From: Plasmodium relictum
Lineage: Eukaryota > Apicomplexa > Aconoidasida > Haemosporida > Plasmodiidae
Direction of reading: 5' to 3'
NCBI RefSeq assembly: GCF_900005765.1
Contig: NC_041681.1
Span: 248,001 to 312,000, forward strand
Length of the DNA: 64,000 bases
The position numbers and the translations under genes are program-made. The notes under the pieces were generated by a model, which searched no databases, had not been told where the DNA came from, and was given only the letters and a program-made list of their open reading frames with translations. Shown here in pieces: positions 45,182 to 57,333 of the stretch. Numbering within the stretch: the stretch's first letter is position 1; every line of letters starts with the position of its first letter.

Positions 45182-46778
45182 TTAAATTTTACTTTGTACT
45201 TTACGAAATTGAGCGGTACTAGAAAAATATTTATTTTCATTTTGATCATTTTTTTGATTAACAACTGAAGGATTATATAATTCAATACCTTGTAGAGGAG
45301 TAAAAATCAAAGAAGAGGATAAGCCTCCAGTCACACCACTCGATTGTATATTAATATTTTTTTTCTTAGTAATATTAGTTTTTTGCTTAGTCTGATATTT
45401 TAATTTAGTTATGTTAGAATTTAGTAATGCTGCATTTTGATCACTAAAAGTATAAAAGTCATCAGTAGTGTTTGGGCCAAAAGGCAATCTATTAATTTGT
45501 TTTCTTAATTCTGTTATTTGAGTTTTTTCTTTTAATTTTCGATATCTTCTTCCTCCTCTTCTTCTTCTTCTTTTTTCATCAGGCATAGGTAAAATTTTTT
45601 TTTGCTTCAAAGGAAGTGGTTCTTGTAATTTTATTAAATGACTAATAACATTTTCTCTTAATAATAAACCGTATTGCCCCTCTCTGTACTTTTTAAAATA
45701 ATCTATTCTAGCAGCTAAACTACATTTTCCCGCTAATAACTTAATTGCCTTTTTTTTATAGGAATCTGGAACACTTTGAACGATTTCAGATGAACTCAAA
45801 ATCCCTATACCAAAAGTTTTATTAACATTACTTAATCCTAAAACTGATTTTTTTGATCCTCCAACAACTATTATATTTTGAGATGAAGTAACAGATAAAT
45901 TCTTTAAAGATCCGACTGAACTAATTAAACGAGCTGTTAAGGCACTACCTAAGAGCATAGTTAAATTTGGAGCTAATAAGAACATTTTACTTTCTAAATA
46001 AAGTAAAATCATTTTTCTATTTTCATTTAATTCTAATGCTTCACTACAGAATGATAAACAATTGTTTAATAAATGATCAGACAACTTAATCCCGGTCGTC
46101 ATACTAGAAGCAACTGTTATAGCCATAACTGTAGTATTTGGTAAAATATCTGAAAAATCAATATTTGTTAAATCGCTTTCATTTTTAATTTTACTTACAA
46201 CACTTATATACTCTAAAGGAGAGTAGACTATAGAATCTAATTCTGGAAATTTTGTTGAATATATATCTTTTACATATTTATGTATATTTAATATTTCTGT
46301 ATCTATTTTGATTATTAATTCAATGCATTTTTCAATTAATATTTCTTCTTCATCCTTCTCTTTTTCATTATCATCATCTTTTTCTTTTCTTTCTCTTAAT
46401 GTTTGGTTGTCATTCAATTGTTCTTCCTGTTCTTCTTCTTCTCTTATATAATTTTTTATAATATTCATAGTTTTAAGAAATTCTTCATTATACAACAACT
46501 CAGATATTTTACGTTCTTTCTTTTTTTTTCTTTCATTTAAAAATTCTTCAATTGCATCTACTATTTCTTCATAATCATCATTATCTTCAATTTTTTCATT
46601 CTCATTATCCTTTTTTTGAGTATTGAAGTCTGAAAAATCATCTTCTTCTAACTCAAGATCTTCAAGATCTTTTAAAAAGGAATCAGCTAAGGTTGCCTGA
46701 ACATACAGAAAAAAAAAAGAAAAATATTTTTTTTAAAAAATAGAAATTCATTAAAAATATAAAATAAATTGCTACCAT
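45182..46778 (-). CDS. PRPF31: U4/U6 snRNP protein PRP31, with a start-codon-only first coding exon
   Basis: There are two coding exons. The first is just the ATG (46776-46778) followed by GTAGCA; the second is 45182-46696 after a pyrimidine-rich ..TTCAG acceptor. The join gives MATLADSFLKDLEDLELEED, the conserved N-terminus of PRP31 (plant proteins start MATLADSFL). The product is 505 residues, near the human 499. After an acidic segment and a Glu-rich helix come the Nop domain (about 225-400, with GGSKKSVLGLS and AGKCSLAARIDYF), the basic EKRRRRRGGRRYRKLKEKTQ nuclear signal, and the C-terminal FTPLQGIELYNP and KYFSSTAQFRKV blocks. PRP31 binds 15.5K-U4 snRNA and bridges U4/U6 to U5 in the tri-snRNP. 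It is divergent from SOF1. Confidence 0.95.
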
Positions 46779-47582
46779 AAGAAATTATAACATTAATTTT
46801 TTATAATAAAAATATAAATATTAAAACTCAATTTATTTATGTTTATTTTTTTTTTTTAAATATAGTGTTAATTTATATATATATATATATATATATATGT
46901 ATAAATTTAAAAACATTTATATTTTTATTGCTTCCTTTTTACCATTCTTTTTTATTATCTATATCTTTTGAAATATCTGAAAAATATTTTATATATTTAG
47001 GAATAGCTTTCTTTTACATTTTTTTTTTTTTATTTTTATAATAAGAAAAAAATATCTGTCGATTTTCTTCTTTATAATTTATTAATATTTATTTATTTTT
47101 TTTTTTTTTTTTAAGATATTATTAATTTAAAATTTCATTATAATTTCTTAAAAAGAAAAAAAAGTTAATTGTATTCTTGCAATCTTGATATTTTATTTTT
47201 CATAAAAATAATATAAATATTATGTGGAAGTTTTACGAAAATTAAAAGAAAAAAAATTTTTTAAATAAAAAATTTTAAATTAAATTCACTTATATATATA
47301 TACATATATATCTTTAAATTTTTATGAAATTTTTATTTTACATAAAGCTATATGAAAAAATGAATTATACTTTATTTTATAAGCATAATATAAAAATAAA
47401 TAATTCATAAAAATTTATATAAAATAATTTTTAGAATTAATAAACGAGAAAATATAAATCTTGTAAGTAATAGAGTAATTTTTTAGTTATAAAAATTCAT
47501 TTTTTTTTTTTTTGTACTTATTCTTCATGATATATAGCAAGAATATGCATTAAGAAAATATAAAAAAATAAAAAATAAAAAA
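46779..47582. other. Divergent promoter region of PRP31 and SOF1
   Basis: Eight hundred bases of A/T-rich DNA include a (TA)n run near 46876-46898. Two housekeeping genes, for splicing and for ribosome assembly, may share this bidirectional promoter. I see no gene here. Confidence 0.6.
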
Positions 47583-48977
47583 ATGAAAATAAAAATTTTG
47601 CATAGGAATCCTGATGATTATAAAAATAATACTAGTACTTCAAATTATAAACATATAAGAAGTTTTGATAAAAATATACACTTATTTCAAAGAGAAATAG
47701 AATATAAAAGAGCATTAAATGCAACTAAAATTGATAAAATATTTGCAAAACCATTAGTGAAATGCTTAGATGGCCATGATGATTCGATAAGAAGTATTTG
47801 CGTATCTAATAAAAATTTAACAGATTTGTACAGTGGTAGTTGTAATGGTTTTATAAATGTATGGAATATTTTAGATAAAAAATTGATGAGAAAAATAAAA
47901 GCTCATGATGGATTTGTTAGGGGATTATGTGTTAGTCATGATGAAAAATATTTATTCAGTTGTGGTGATGATAAATATATAAAACAGTGGGTTCTTGAAA
48001 AGAATAAAAATATAAATGAGCTAAATGAAGGAGATAATGCGCAACAAGATTTTAGTAACTTTAAATATTTAGAAAACGAAGTAGTGCCCAAAAAAATATA
48101 TGTATGTAAAAGTGTTCCAAATAGTATTGATAAACACTTTTCTGATTCTTTAATAATATCAGGTAGTCAAACTTTAGATGTATGGGATTACTATAGAAAT
48201 GATGCAATAGCTAGTTTTGATTATAATAGTGAATATATATATTATGTGAAATTTAATTATGCTCAACGAAATTTAGTTGGGCTTACATTATCAGACAATT
48301 CAATTGGTCTAGTTGATATAAGAAATAAATCACCAATAAAAAAATTATTTTTAAAATATAGAAGTAATTCTTTAAGTTGGAATAATATGAATCCAAAACA
48401 TTTTATAGTAGCAAATGAAGATTCTAATTTATATACTTTTGATATGAGATACTTAAAAACAGCTTATTTAGTTCATAAAGGATTTGTAAATGCTGTGTTA
48501 GATGTAGATTTTTCTCCTATCGGTGATAAGTTTGTAGCTTGCTCTTATGATAAAACGATTAGATTATTTAATAGTGATGAATCAAGAAGTTATGATGTTT
48601 ATCATACTAAAAGAATGCAACATGTTTTATGCTGTAAGTTCAGTTTAGATGCAAAATATATTTTTTCAGGAAGTAGTGATATGTGTTTAAGAATTTGGAA
48701 ATCATGTGCTCACGAACCATCCGGAATATTATCTCATAAAGAAAAACAAGCTATAAATTATAGAAACAAATTAAAAGAAAAATATGCTTCATTAAAAGAA
48801 ATTAAAAGAATTAGAGAACATCATCATGTGCCTGCTTTGATTAAAAGTATGTCAGATAAAAGGAAAATAATGTTAGAAGCAAAAAAAAGAAAAGAAAAAA
48901 ATAAAATTAAGCATTCTAAAAATCCAGACGAATTGCCCATACCAGAAAAAAAAAAAATCTTTGTCACAGAGCAATAA
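47583..48977 (+). CDS. SOF1: SOF1/DCAF13-like WD40 protein of the small-subunit processome
   Basis: This single-exon gene encodes 464 residues, close to human DCAF13 (445). The N-terminus MKIKILHRNPDDY is characteristic of the family. WD40 repeats fill about residues 60-375, with GH/D...WN and DKTIRLF-type strands. The C-terminal Sof1 domain follows: SGILSHKEKQAINYRNKLK, then KEKYASLKEIKRIREHHHVP and a Lys-rich helix. In yeast, Sof1 is part of the U3 snoRNP processome needed for 18S rRNA maturation. No part is missing and there are no large inserts, which is unusual for this genome and suggests strong constraint. Confidence 0.95.
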   Translation: MKIKILHRNPDDYKNNTSTSNYKHIRSFDKNIHLFQREIEYKRALNATKIDKIFAKPLVKCLDGHDDSIRSICVSNKNLTDLYSGSCNGFINVWNILDKKLMRKIKAHDGFVRGLCVSHDEKYLFSCGDDKYIKQWVLEKNKNINELNEGDNAQQDFSNFKYLENEVVPKKIYVCKSVPNSIDKHFSDSLIISGSQTLDVWDYYRNDAIASFDYNSEYIYYVKFNYAQRNLVGLTLSDNSIGLVDIRNKSPIKKLFLKYRSNSLSWNNMNPKHFIVANEDSNLYTFDMRYLKTAYLVHKGFVNAVLDVDFSPIGDKFVACSYDKTIRLFNSDESRSYDVYHTKRMQHVLCCKFSLDAKYIFSGSSDMCLRIWKSCAHEPSGILSHKEKQAINYRNKLKEKYASLKEIKRIREHHHVPALIKSMSDKRKIMLEAKKRKEKNKIKHSKNPDELPIPEKKKIFVTEQ

Positions 48978-50396
48978 AAAAAAAAAAAATACTTACTATA
49001 TATATGTATATATATACATGTATACTATTAATAAATTCATCAAATATAAAAAAAAAATTTCATTAAATTATAAGAATTAATATAATATATGTAAAAAAAA
49101 TATTATATTCTATTTTATTTTGCTTTATTTTTTGTAAAATGCGTTAAGACGATTTATTACTATTTTGAAATGTTTTTTTTTTATGAATTTAACTTTTTTT
49201 CAAAATTTAAAATGTTTATGCTTTTTTAAATAACATTAATAACATCTTTTTAAAAGTTTAAAATTCATCTGATTTTTTTATTATTTATCAATTTGTAGTA
49301 TATACATTTGAACAATTTTTTTCCTTTTTTGGAGATTAAATATTTGAAGAATATATATTTTTTAATTCATTTAAAAGAACCAATTAAATACATAAAAATT
49401 TTAAATATATCTATATCTATATATAATATATAAACATATAACATTAGTAAAAAAAGCCTAGAAAAATATTTAAAAAAATAAAAATTGACTACAATCCATA
49501 TACATGAAATAACAAAATAATAAAAATACAATATTAATGTTCTTTGCATATTAATAATAATTTAATTTTTGTTCATTTTTTAATAATAATTCTTTTATTA
49601 TGTTTAATTTTTTACTTTTTTTTTTTAATAATTTTCCATTTCAAAATTACATATTTCATAAAGATTTATTGTTATTTTAAATTTTCCTTAATCATTAACA
49701 CATCATACTCTTATTGTAATAATTTTTTAAAATGTGTGTTTTTTAATATAATAAAAGATAAAAAAAAAAAACAATTTTATGACTTTCAGGTTAAAGCATA
49801 TTATTATTTTTTTAATATGCAATTACATTATATTAAAAAAAGTATATTAGGAAAACTTTGTATTCATTGATAAATTTAGTAAAACTAATCGTCTTGTTGA
49901 AAATTTAGTTTTTATTTTTATTTGAATTGTACCGTCGGATATACCTCTAAATAATACAAACAAGCTCCTTTTTAAAAATAAAATTAATGATATGAATAAT
50001 AGTATGCTAAATATCCAAATTTAGAGTTATATGAAGGATAATGCAATGAATGTTTTCTTGCAGAAAAATTATACTAAGGAAAATTTTGTCATCTTCTTCT
50101 TTACTTTCTATTACATATTTTTTTCTATAAAATAAAATTAATTTTATATCTAGGTATATATATTTTACTGATTAAAAAAAATGATGCCTATATAAAAATG
50201 TATATCCTTTCTCCAGATATATAATAAATATGCTCAATTGTCAATGCATAAATATTATATAAAGAGAATTTTTCTAGTTTTAAAGACTAAAAATATATTT
50301 CAAAATTAAATTAAATACAAATAATACAAAGTACAAAATTTAAAAAAAAAAAAAATTAAGAGTATGTCCAATATTCTTTATCCATTTTATTCTTTT
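48978..50396. other. Convergent 3' region of SOF1 and the METTL13-like gene
   Basis: About 1.4 kb with no supportable coding gene. The stretch 49,880-50,110 is visibly less A+T-rich and less repetitive than its surroundings, with words such as ACCGTCGGATATACCTC. Its nature is unknown; a non-coding RNA or a UTR is possible. Confidence 0.5.
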
Positions 50397-53300
50397 TTAT
50401 AAAATTTTAACACTTTTTATAAATTCCTCCAAATCGAAATTTAAAAACCATTTATCATAGTTATCTTTTATCTATAATAAAAAATAAGAAAGAAAGAAAG
50501 AAAACAAAATGAAATAATTGAAAAATAAAATATATCTAAAATTATAGATAAGTGTGAATTTAAAAATATTTTAAATTATAGAAATCAATGAAAATTTTAT
50601 GAATAAAACAAAATGATTTTAAAATAAAAATATTTAATTTTTTTATGAATTCATTTATATGTATAAAATAAAAAAAAAAGAAAAAAAAACTATTTAAAAT
50701 AATATAAATAGACCAACTTGTATAATTTAAAAATATTTTTGGAAAAATAAAAAATATATTCTTTTCTTTTTTAATTACCATCTTCATTAGGTTATTTTTA
50801 AAACAAAAAATTTTTTCCTTTGTTATATGTTTTTTGCTACAGATTAAAACTTCATTAATTTCCTAAAAAAAAAAAATAAAATAGCATAATTATATAAATA
50901 ATGAAAGATAATATGGTTTAGTTATGTCTTGATTTAGTATTTCATATTTTTTCTTTGATTTATTTTCTATTTATTTTATTATTGAAAATTTTATAATTAT
51001 TTAATTTTACTTATTGTAATTTACCTTTTTATTTGAAGAGATAACAATAACAGAAGAAAATAAAATTTTAAAAAATTGATATATATATTTTCTCGCATTA
51101 TAGTCTCTTGTTAGTAAATTGATAACTAAAATACCATCATCTTTCATAACATTTTTAATATTTATTATAATTTCTTTATTTAAAAATTTTATATGGGGGC
51201 ATGTAATATATAATTTGCAATCATCTATTTTTAGATATGAATTTTGAGAATTGTTTATATCAAGAAATATAATATCATAAAATTGAGTTTTATTAAAATT
51301 TATTATATATTCATAAGAATCATTTATAATGTAATTTGTTATATGTTTTTCGTTAGGTATTACTTCATGAGAAAATAATGAATAAAACTTTTTTACTGTT
51401 TCATCTATTTCTATTACATCGAAAGATAAATAAAAATCATAGAAAATATCTTTGATAATATTTGATAATACGTTCGTACCTCCTCCTAATATGCATATAT
51501 TTATAAAATTATTCTCCTTAACAAAGTTAGGATCTATTAAAAAAAAAAAACTGCAACAAAAATATATATGATATAGACTAGCTGATTCAATATATTCAAA
51601 ATTTATTTGCTGGCCATCTTTTTTTGTATAAATTAATTCGGATTGAACAGTTAAAGGATCATATGAAAATATCATTTGTCTTTTATAAATTTCTTTATTC
51701 TTAAAATAAATTTCTTTTTCCTTTTTATTTTTTTCCATTAAAGAAAGAATATCATCTTTTATATTTAATGAATTTTTTTTTTTTTTTTTAATCTTTTTAT
51801 TGCTATTAAAATTCTCCAAAATAAATTCATCAGTAATTAGAACATCTCTTATTATTATACTAGTAGAATAATTCGATTTTTCATGACTAATAATTTTGCA
51901 ATTTTTTATATCTTCATTTAAAATCATTATTGGAAAATCATTAGAATTGGGCAAAGCTAAGTCATTTAAAATATTTTTAAGATCATTTTTGATTGAATCT
52001 AGTAATATATTAATGGAATTTCTATCTTGGTATAATTCATTGTAAGTATTATTATTTAACATAGCATCTGAATAAAATTTATTATTTTCATAATATTTAT
52101 CTTGATTTGTATTACCATAAATATTTTTGTTGTCACTTGAGTTTATTTTTATATGATCATTTGAGTCAATCTTTAAATTGTTGCTTGAGTCAGCTTTTAT
52201 ATAATTATTTAAGTTAACATTATTATCATCACGAAAATTAGTATTTTCTGTATAAGTATCTTGGCATATATCATTTTTTTTTTTAATATCTTCTTTTTGC
52301 TCTATTTCTTTATTTTCTGTTACTAAAAAATTGGATTTCATCACTAATAATAGTCTTTTTGTTTGAGCTTTTTTTGCTAATTCTTCATTTCCTTCAGGCG
52401 TTGAATATAAAGAATGAAATTCATAACCAACTGGAACTACTATAAGGACTGTATTATATTTTATATTTAAATTATTTGAATCATAAATAATTATATTATA
52501 CTCGCATTTGTTTATTTTTTGATTGAAAATATCTAAAGTTATTCTCTTCCCTTTTTTAAAGATATGAAGATCTAAATGTTCTTGTGTTTGTTTTATTTCT
52601 TGAGGCAATTTCCATATTGAGATAACATTAATATTTTTTTTTAAATTTATAAATTTTGCAGTAAAATCATTTTTTTCATTGCTTTTATAAAAAGCAAAAA
52701 CGAAAGGATGATATTTAAATTGATTTGTATTTTTTTTAATTAAAAAAGGAAATATTTCTAATTTAATGTTTTGATTATAGATATTTCTAACAACTTCCTT
52801 AATTATATAATTTTGAGCTAATGTAATAATTATAAAAATATCACCAATATCTAAATATTTAAATATAACTGAAAAATAATTTTTAGCATTTTTTTTACAA
52901 ACATCTTCCTCATTTTCTTCACAAGATAAGTATGCATCTAAAAATGCTTTATCAAAAAATATTTTATAATCATTCTTATTTTTTATTTTTTCTCTTTTTA
53001 AGTTTTCCAATTCTTTATCAAAAGCTTCCGTGTTGCTTATATCAATATTTATAAATCTCATTTTATCTCCATATTTATTATGCATTTTCTCAATAACTAC
53101 TTCTGAATAATCTAAGTTTAAAATATTTTGAAAACCGTCTTCAAAAAATTCATAACTTATATTAGAGTTACCACAACCTAAATTTATTAGTATACAATTT
53201 TTATTTATACTTTTCAAACTTAAATTAACTTTTTCATCATTATAATTAGAATAATTATATCTATTTCTTATACATTCATAAACAATGTTTTTTATATCTT

Positions 53301-53406
53301 CAAAATTACCATACCATTCAAAATTTTTCTTATCTAAAATATTGAAGAACCTATTCCAGTAGTTTTTACTTCTAAAATCAGAATATCCTGCTGGTAGTAT
53401 TTCCAT
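50397..53406 (-). CDS. METTL13-type dual methyltransferase (eEF1A N-terminus and lysine methyltransferase)
   Basis: Three exons, all joined in phase 0: 51025-53406, 50779-50862 and 50397-50471, giving 846 residues. The ATG at 53406 gives MEILPAGYSDFRSKNYWNRF, the METTL13 start; the open frame continues upstream without an ATG. The N-terminal Rossmann methyltransferase has LINLGCGNSNIS (glycine motif at 76-80) and NLDYSEVVIEKM. A second, spermidine-synthase-like domain has ICILGGGTNVLSN (glycines 641-643), DVIEIDETV and FLDINNS. The two small exons supply EINEVLICSKKH and the extreme end DLEEFIKSVKIL, matching VNEILFCQ and DMLKTVKIV of human METTL13. That enzyme methylates the eEF1A N-terminus and Lys55. 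Between the domains, about residues 360-560 include a Lys/Asn/Asp-rich insert. Confidence 0.9.
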
Positions 53407-53781
53407 TAATATAACATTTATTTTTAATTTATATAAAAAGAAAAAAAAAAAGGAAAAAGACAAATAGACAAATTTATATTTATATACTTCAAAGCAAATA
53501 TATATATATAATAAATAAAATTTATTTACAAAACATATACTTTCAAAATAATTTTTTCAGTTTAATGTGAATTTTTTTTATAAGCTTTATTTCTTAAAAG
53601 AATTCTATAAAAATAAAATGAGAATAAATATTTTAATTTATTTTTAAAGAATTATTTTAAAAAACTATTTAGTATTTAATTAAAAAAAATAAAAACAATA
53701 AGGTTATGATTTAATTATTTTATTTTATTTTTATCATGATTCAAATATCAAATCATCAAAATTATTTACATTATTTAGGAA

Positions 53782-53849
<68 letters not shown>

Positions 53850-54747
53850 TATTTCAATTATTTGTATATTTATTATATATGATAGATAAATATAATTATA
53901 ATATAGTGTATTTCTTATTTTTTTTAATTTTATAGATAATTTATAGAATGTTTATATTTTTCAATTTTTAAGTATCATTACAATATTAATAGTTTATTTT
54001 ATCTTTTCTTTTTTTTTTTTTATTATAATATTTAATATTTTTATTTGATAAATACATATATATAAAACAAATTATTTCTTGTTTTTTTTTTTTTGTTAAA
54101 TAACTTAATCATTTGAACTCTAAAAATTGAAATTTATATGAATAAAAAAAGAAAAAAAAATTGTAGAGAAGATTAAGTTATATTCAACTAAAAAAGAAAA
54201 AATATTTACAATAAATTTGTTCTTATAATTTTAGATAGTTCATTAAAACGTTAAAAAATTTTAAATAACATTGAGTTACATATTTTTACATAATATAGAA
54301 TAAATTTAAATTTCATATTGATATTTTTTTATCTTGCATTTTGATATTTTTCTTTTTTAATATATTTAATTTAATTTTATTTTTTTTTAATTACATAAAA
54401 ATATTAATATTTTTATGTTTTAATTAAATTATGTAAATTTTCATTTTTTCATGTATTTTTATGTTTTTAAATAATATTATTTATTCATTAAAAACTTTAT
54501 TTAAAAATACTTTTATAAATTTTTATGTGAACACTTGTATAATAACTCTGTACTTTAAAAAATTAACTTCCTTTTTATATAAAGTTTTGTATTTACTTAT
54601 TTTATAAATGTGAGATATTAAGATTGAATTTTTTATGTGAATTTTTTTTATTATAATTAAATCTTAAAGATATTTTTGTTATTATTTACTTTTTTATATT
54701 TCTTTATATATAAATTTTTTTTTTTTTTTTTTTCAAATGAAAAAAAA
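53407..54747. other. Divergent promoter region, METTL13-like and DnaJ genes
   Basis: Contains a long (TA)n tract (53787-53848) and T runs. No gene is seen; hydrophobic codons just upstream of the DnaJ ATG are low complexity and lack a start. Confidence 0.6.
53787..53848. repeat. (TA)n microsatellite
   Basis: About 30 TA units lie between the divergent METTL13-like and DnaJ genes. Such tracts often vary in length between parasite isolates. Confidence 0.9.
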
Positions 54748-56724
54748 ATGTTAACTTTTAAAATATTGAGAAAAATATGTAATGAAAATTTGATTTTTGA
54801 AAGAAATTTTTTCACAGAAGTATTAAGAGGGAGAGATAAAATAATAAAATATGAAAGAAGTAATCCTTTTTTATATTATAAAAGAAATATAAATATATCA
54901 AGAAAATATTTGAGTCAAGATCCTTACACAGTATTAGGTTTATCAAGAAATGCAACAACAAATGAAATTAAAAAGCAATTTCGTATATTGGCTAAGAAAT
55001 ATCACCCCGATATAAATCCATCCCCGGATGCAAAACAAAAAATGGCTAGTATAACAGCAGCATATGAGTTGTTATCAGACCCCAAAAAAAAGGAATTTTA
55101 TGATAAAACAGGAATGACAGATGATATGAATTTTGAAAATCATTCCTCAAATTTTGAAAGTGGATTCTCAGGTTTTGGAGATGCATCATTTATGTTTACT
55201 GATTTTGCAGAAATGTTTACAAATATGTCAGGTACAAAACATACATCAGTAAGAGGAGAAGATATTCAAACAGAAATTACTTTAAAATTTATGGAAGCTA
55301 TAAAAGGTTGTGAAAAAAATGTTCGATTAAATGTTAAGGTATCATGTAATCATTGTAATGGGTCAGGTAAAAAGCCGGGTACCAATTTAACTATATGCAA
55401 AGTGTGCAATGGATCAGGTATACAAAGAATGGAGAGAGGGCCAATAATTATTGGAGTACCTTGTAGGAATTGTTCAGGTAATGGTCAGATTATTAATAAT
55501 CCATGTAAATTTTGTTCCGGTAGTGGAGTTAAATTTCAGACAAAAAATATAACATTAGATATTCCAGCTGGAATTAAAAAAGGAATGCAAATGAGAATTC
55601 CTAATCAAGGTCATTGTGGCTATAGAGGAGGGAAATGTGGGCATTTATTTGTTACTATAAATATAGAACCTCATAAAATTTTTAAATGGATAGATGATAA
55701 TATTTATGTTGATGTACCTTTAACTATTAAACAATGCTTATTAGGTGGTATTGTTAATGTTCCAACCCTTAATGGTAATATGGATTTATTAATTAGACCC
55801 AAAACGTATCCTAATTCAGAAAAAGTTTTAAAAGGTAAAGGGCCATGCAAAGTAGATTCACACACTAATGGTGATTTAATCATAAAATTTAGCCTAAAAA
55901 TGCCAGAAAAATTAACTCCTAGACAAATTGAATTAATAGAAGAATTCAACAGAATTGAATTAAATTTACCAAATAATCAAAATATAAATAAAAAAAAAAA
56001 TGAGGAAAAAATAAATAACAATGAGGAGAAATATGAAAATGATAAAAATAATAGTGGCAAATTAAACAGTGAACAATTGAATAATAATAAATTAAATAAT
56101 AACGAAAACGAAAAAATTTTAAATGAAAAGGTCATTAATAAAAACAGTCAAAGTAATAAAGAAGTCAATAACAAAGGAAAAAATAATGAAAAAATTAATA
56201 TAAATACAAATAATAATAAAAATAATCTTAATAATAATAATGAAAAAAGTAATGATGATTCTATATCCAATGAAAAAAAAGAAGAAAAAATTATTCCTGA
56301 GCCCCCTTTACCAAACAAAAAAAAAAATATAAACAATTTAGAAAATAAAATTTCTTCTAATATACCCATCCCCCCTTTGCCTCCCAAATCTTCTTCCAAT
56401 TCATTAAAAGAAAATAAAAAAGAGAATGACATTAAAAATGAAGAGAATAAATTACATAATAATATGAATGCAAATTCATATGATACTTGTACGAATAATA
56501 ATATACAAAATAATAATATGAATAATTTTACTACAAACAAATTAAATAAAAACGTTTATAATTTCCATAAAAAAGTAAAAGACTCATCTAATTTTTCTGA
56601 TCATATAAATAATAATTATAAATCAGATAAATCTTATGAAAAGGAAAAAAATCAAAAATACAATTCTTCAACCTTTTCATATGCTAAAAAATGGCTTACT
56701 GATAAATTCAAACCAAAAAATTAA
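54748..56724 (+). CDS. Type I DnaJ/HSP40 co-chaperone, probably mitochondrial
   Basis: This single-exon gene encodes 658 residues from the ATG at 54748. The open frame extends 24 codons upstream, but those are poly-Phe with no ATG. Residues 1-55 are basic, with MLTFKILRKI and Arg/Asn/Phe, consistent with a mitochondrial presequence. The J domain (about 58-125) has the HPD motif at 86-88. A short G/F-like stretch follows (SGFSGFGDAS). The zinc-binding domain (200-260) has four CxxCxGxG-type motifs: CNHCNGSG, CKVCNGSG, CRNCSGNG and CKFCSGSG. The client-binding C-terminal domains continue to about 410. The architecture is that of bacterial DnaJ, Mdj1 and DNAJA3, which deliver clients to mitochondrial Hsp70. 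Residues 410-658 are an Asn/Lys-rich tail with a proline-rich island (PEPPLP, IPPLPP), absent from the family. Confidence 0.93.
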   Translation: MLTFKILRKICNENLIFERNFFTEVLRGRDKIIKYERSNPFLYYKRNINISRKYLSQDPYTVLGLSRNATTNEIKKQFRILAKKYHPDINPSPDAKQKMASITAAYELLSDPKKKEFYDKTGMTDDMNFENHSSNFESGFSGFGDASFMFTDFAEMFTNMSGTKHTSVRGEDIQTEITLKFMEAIKGCEKNVRLNVKVSCNHCNGSGKKPGTNLTICKVCNGSGIQRMERGPIIIGVPCRNCSGNGQIINNPCKFCSGSGVKFQTKNITLDIPAGIKKGMQMRIPNQGHCGYRGGKCGHLFVTINIEPHKIFKWIDDNIYVDVPLTIKQCLLGGIVNVPTLNGNMDLLIRPKTYPNSEKVLKGKGPCKVDSHTNGDLIIKFSLKMPEKLTPRQIELIEEFNRIELNLPNNQNINKKKNEEKINNNEEKYENDKNNSGKLNSEQLNNNKLNNNENEKILNEKVINKNSQSNKEVNNKGKNNEKININTNNNKNNLNNNNEKSNDDSISNEKKEEKIIPEPPLPNKKKNINNLENKISSNIPIPPLPPKSSSNSLKENKKENDIKNEENKLHNNMNANSYDTCTNNNIQNNNMNNFTTNKLNKNVYNFHKKVKDSSNFSDHINNNYKSDKSYEKEKNQKYNSSTFSYAKKWLTDKFKPKN

Positions 56725-57333
56725 CCAAAGTTATATTTTTGTTCTTTTTGTTTTTATTTATCTTTAATATATATATATATATATGTATTTTTAATATACT
56801 TATTTTTAAAATAAAATTATATATTTTGATCTCCATTTATAATGCTTTTAAAAACATATAAAAAAAAATTTAAATAATGAACACACTCTTTTTATAAAAA
56901 TAAAATTTATTAAAAATTTAATTTAAAAAAAAAAAAAAAAAAGTATGATAGAACAAAATATATTTTAATATAAAAAATGAGAAATAAAAGATAATAAAAT
57001 TTAAAACTTTTTTAAATTTTAAGTATATGTAACTCAAATATATACACATATATACTGTATATTCTTGATACAATTATAACAATATTTTAGTATATCATTT
57101 TATTAATATTATTAGTAATTAAAAAAAAAGTTATTGCTTTATTAATAAAATAGAAGAAATTTGATTTATTATATGGATGAAAAAAATAAAAATATTCTTC
57201 CAAGAAAGAGTAGTAAAATGACAAATTTGTGTAATATTTCATAAACTAAAAAAAAAGGAATAAATTCATATAATAAAAATGTATAAAATAAAAAAAAAAA
57301 AAAATTTAGGTATCTTTCATAAGATTAATTATA
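56725..57333. other. Convergent 3' region
   Basis: The 600 bases between the stops of the DnaJ gene and the ketosphinganine reductase gene hold A/T tracts, including an A run near 56926-56942. No gene is seen. Confidence 0.6.

Noticed and set aside
49367-49870. Overlapping hydrophobic frames on both strands downstream of SOF1
   Set aside because: Phe/Ile/Leu/Tyr-only composition, no family match and no splice partners; typical of random A+T-rich DNA.
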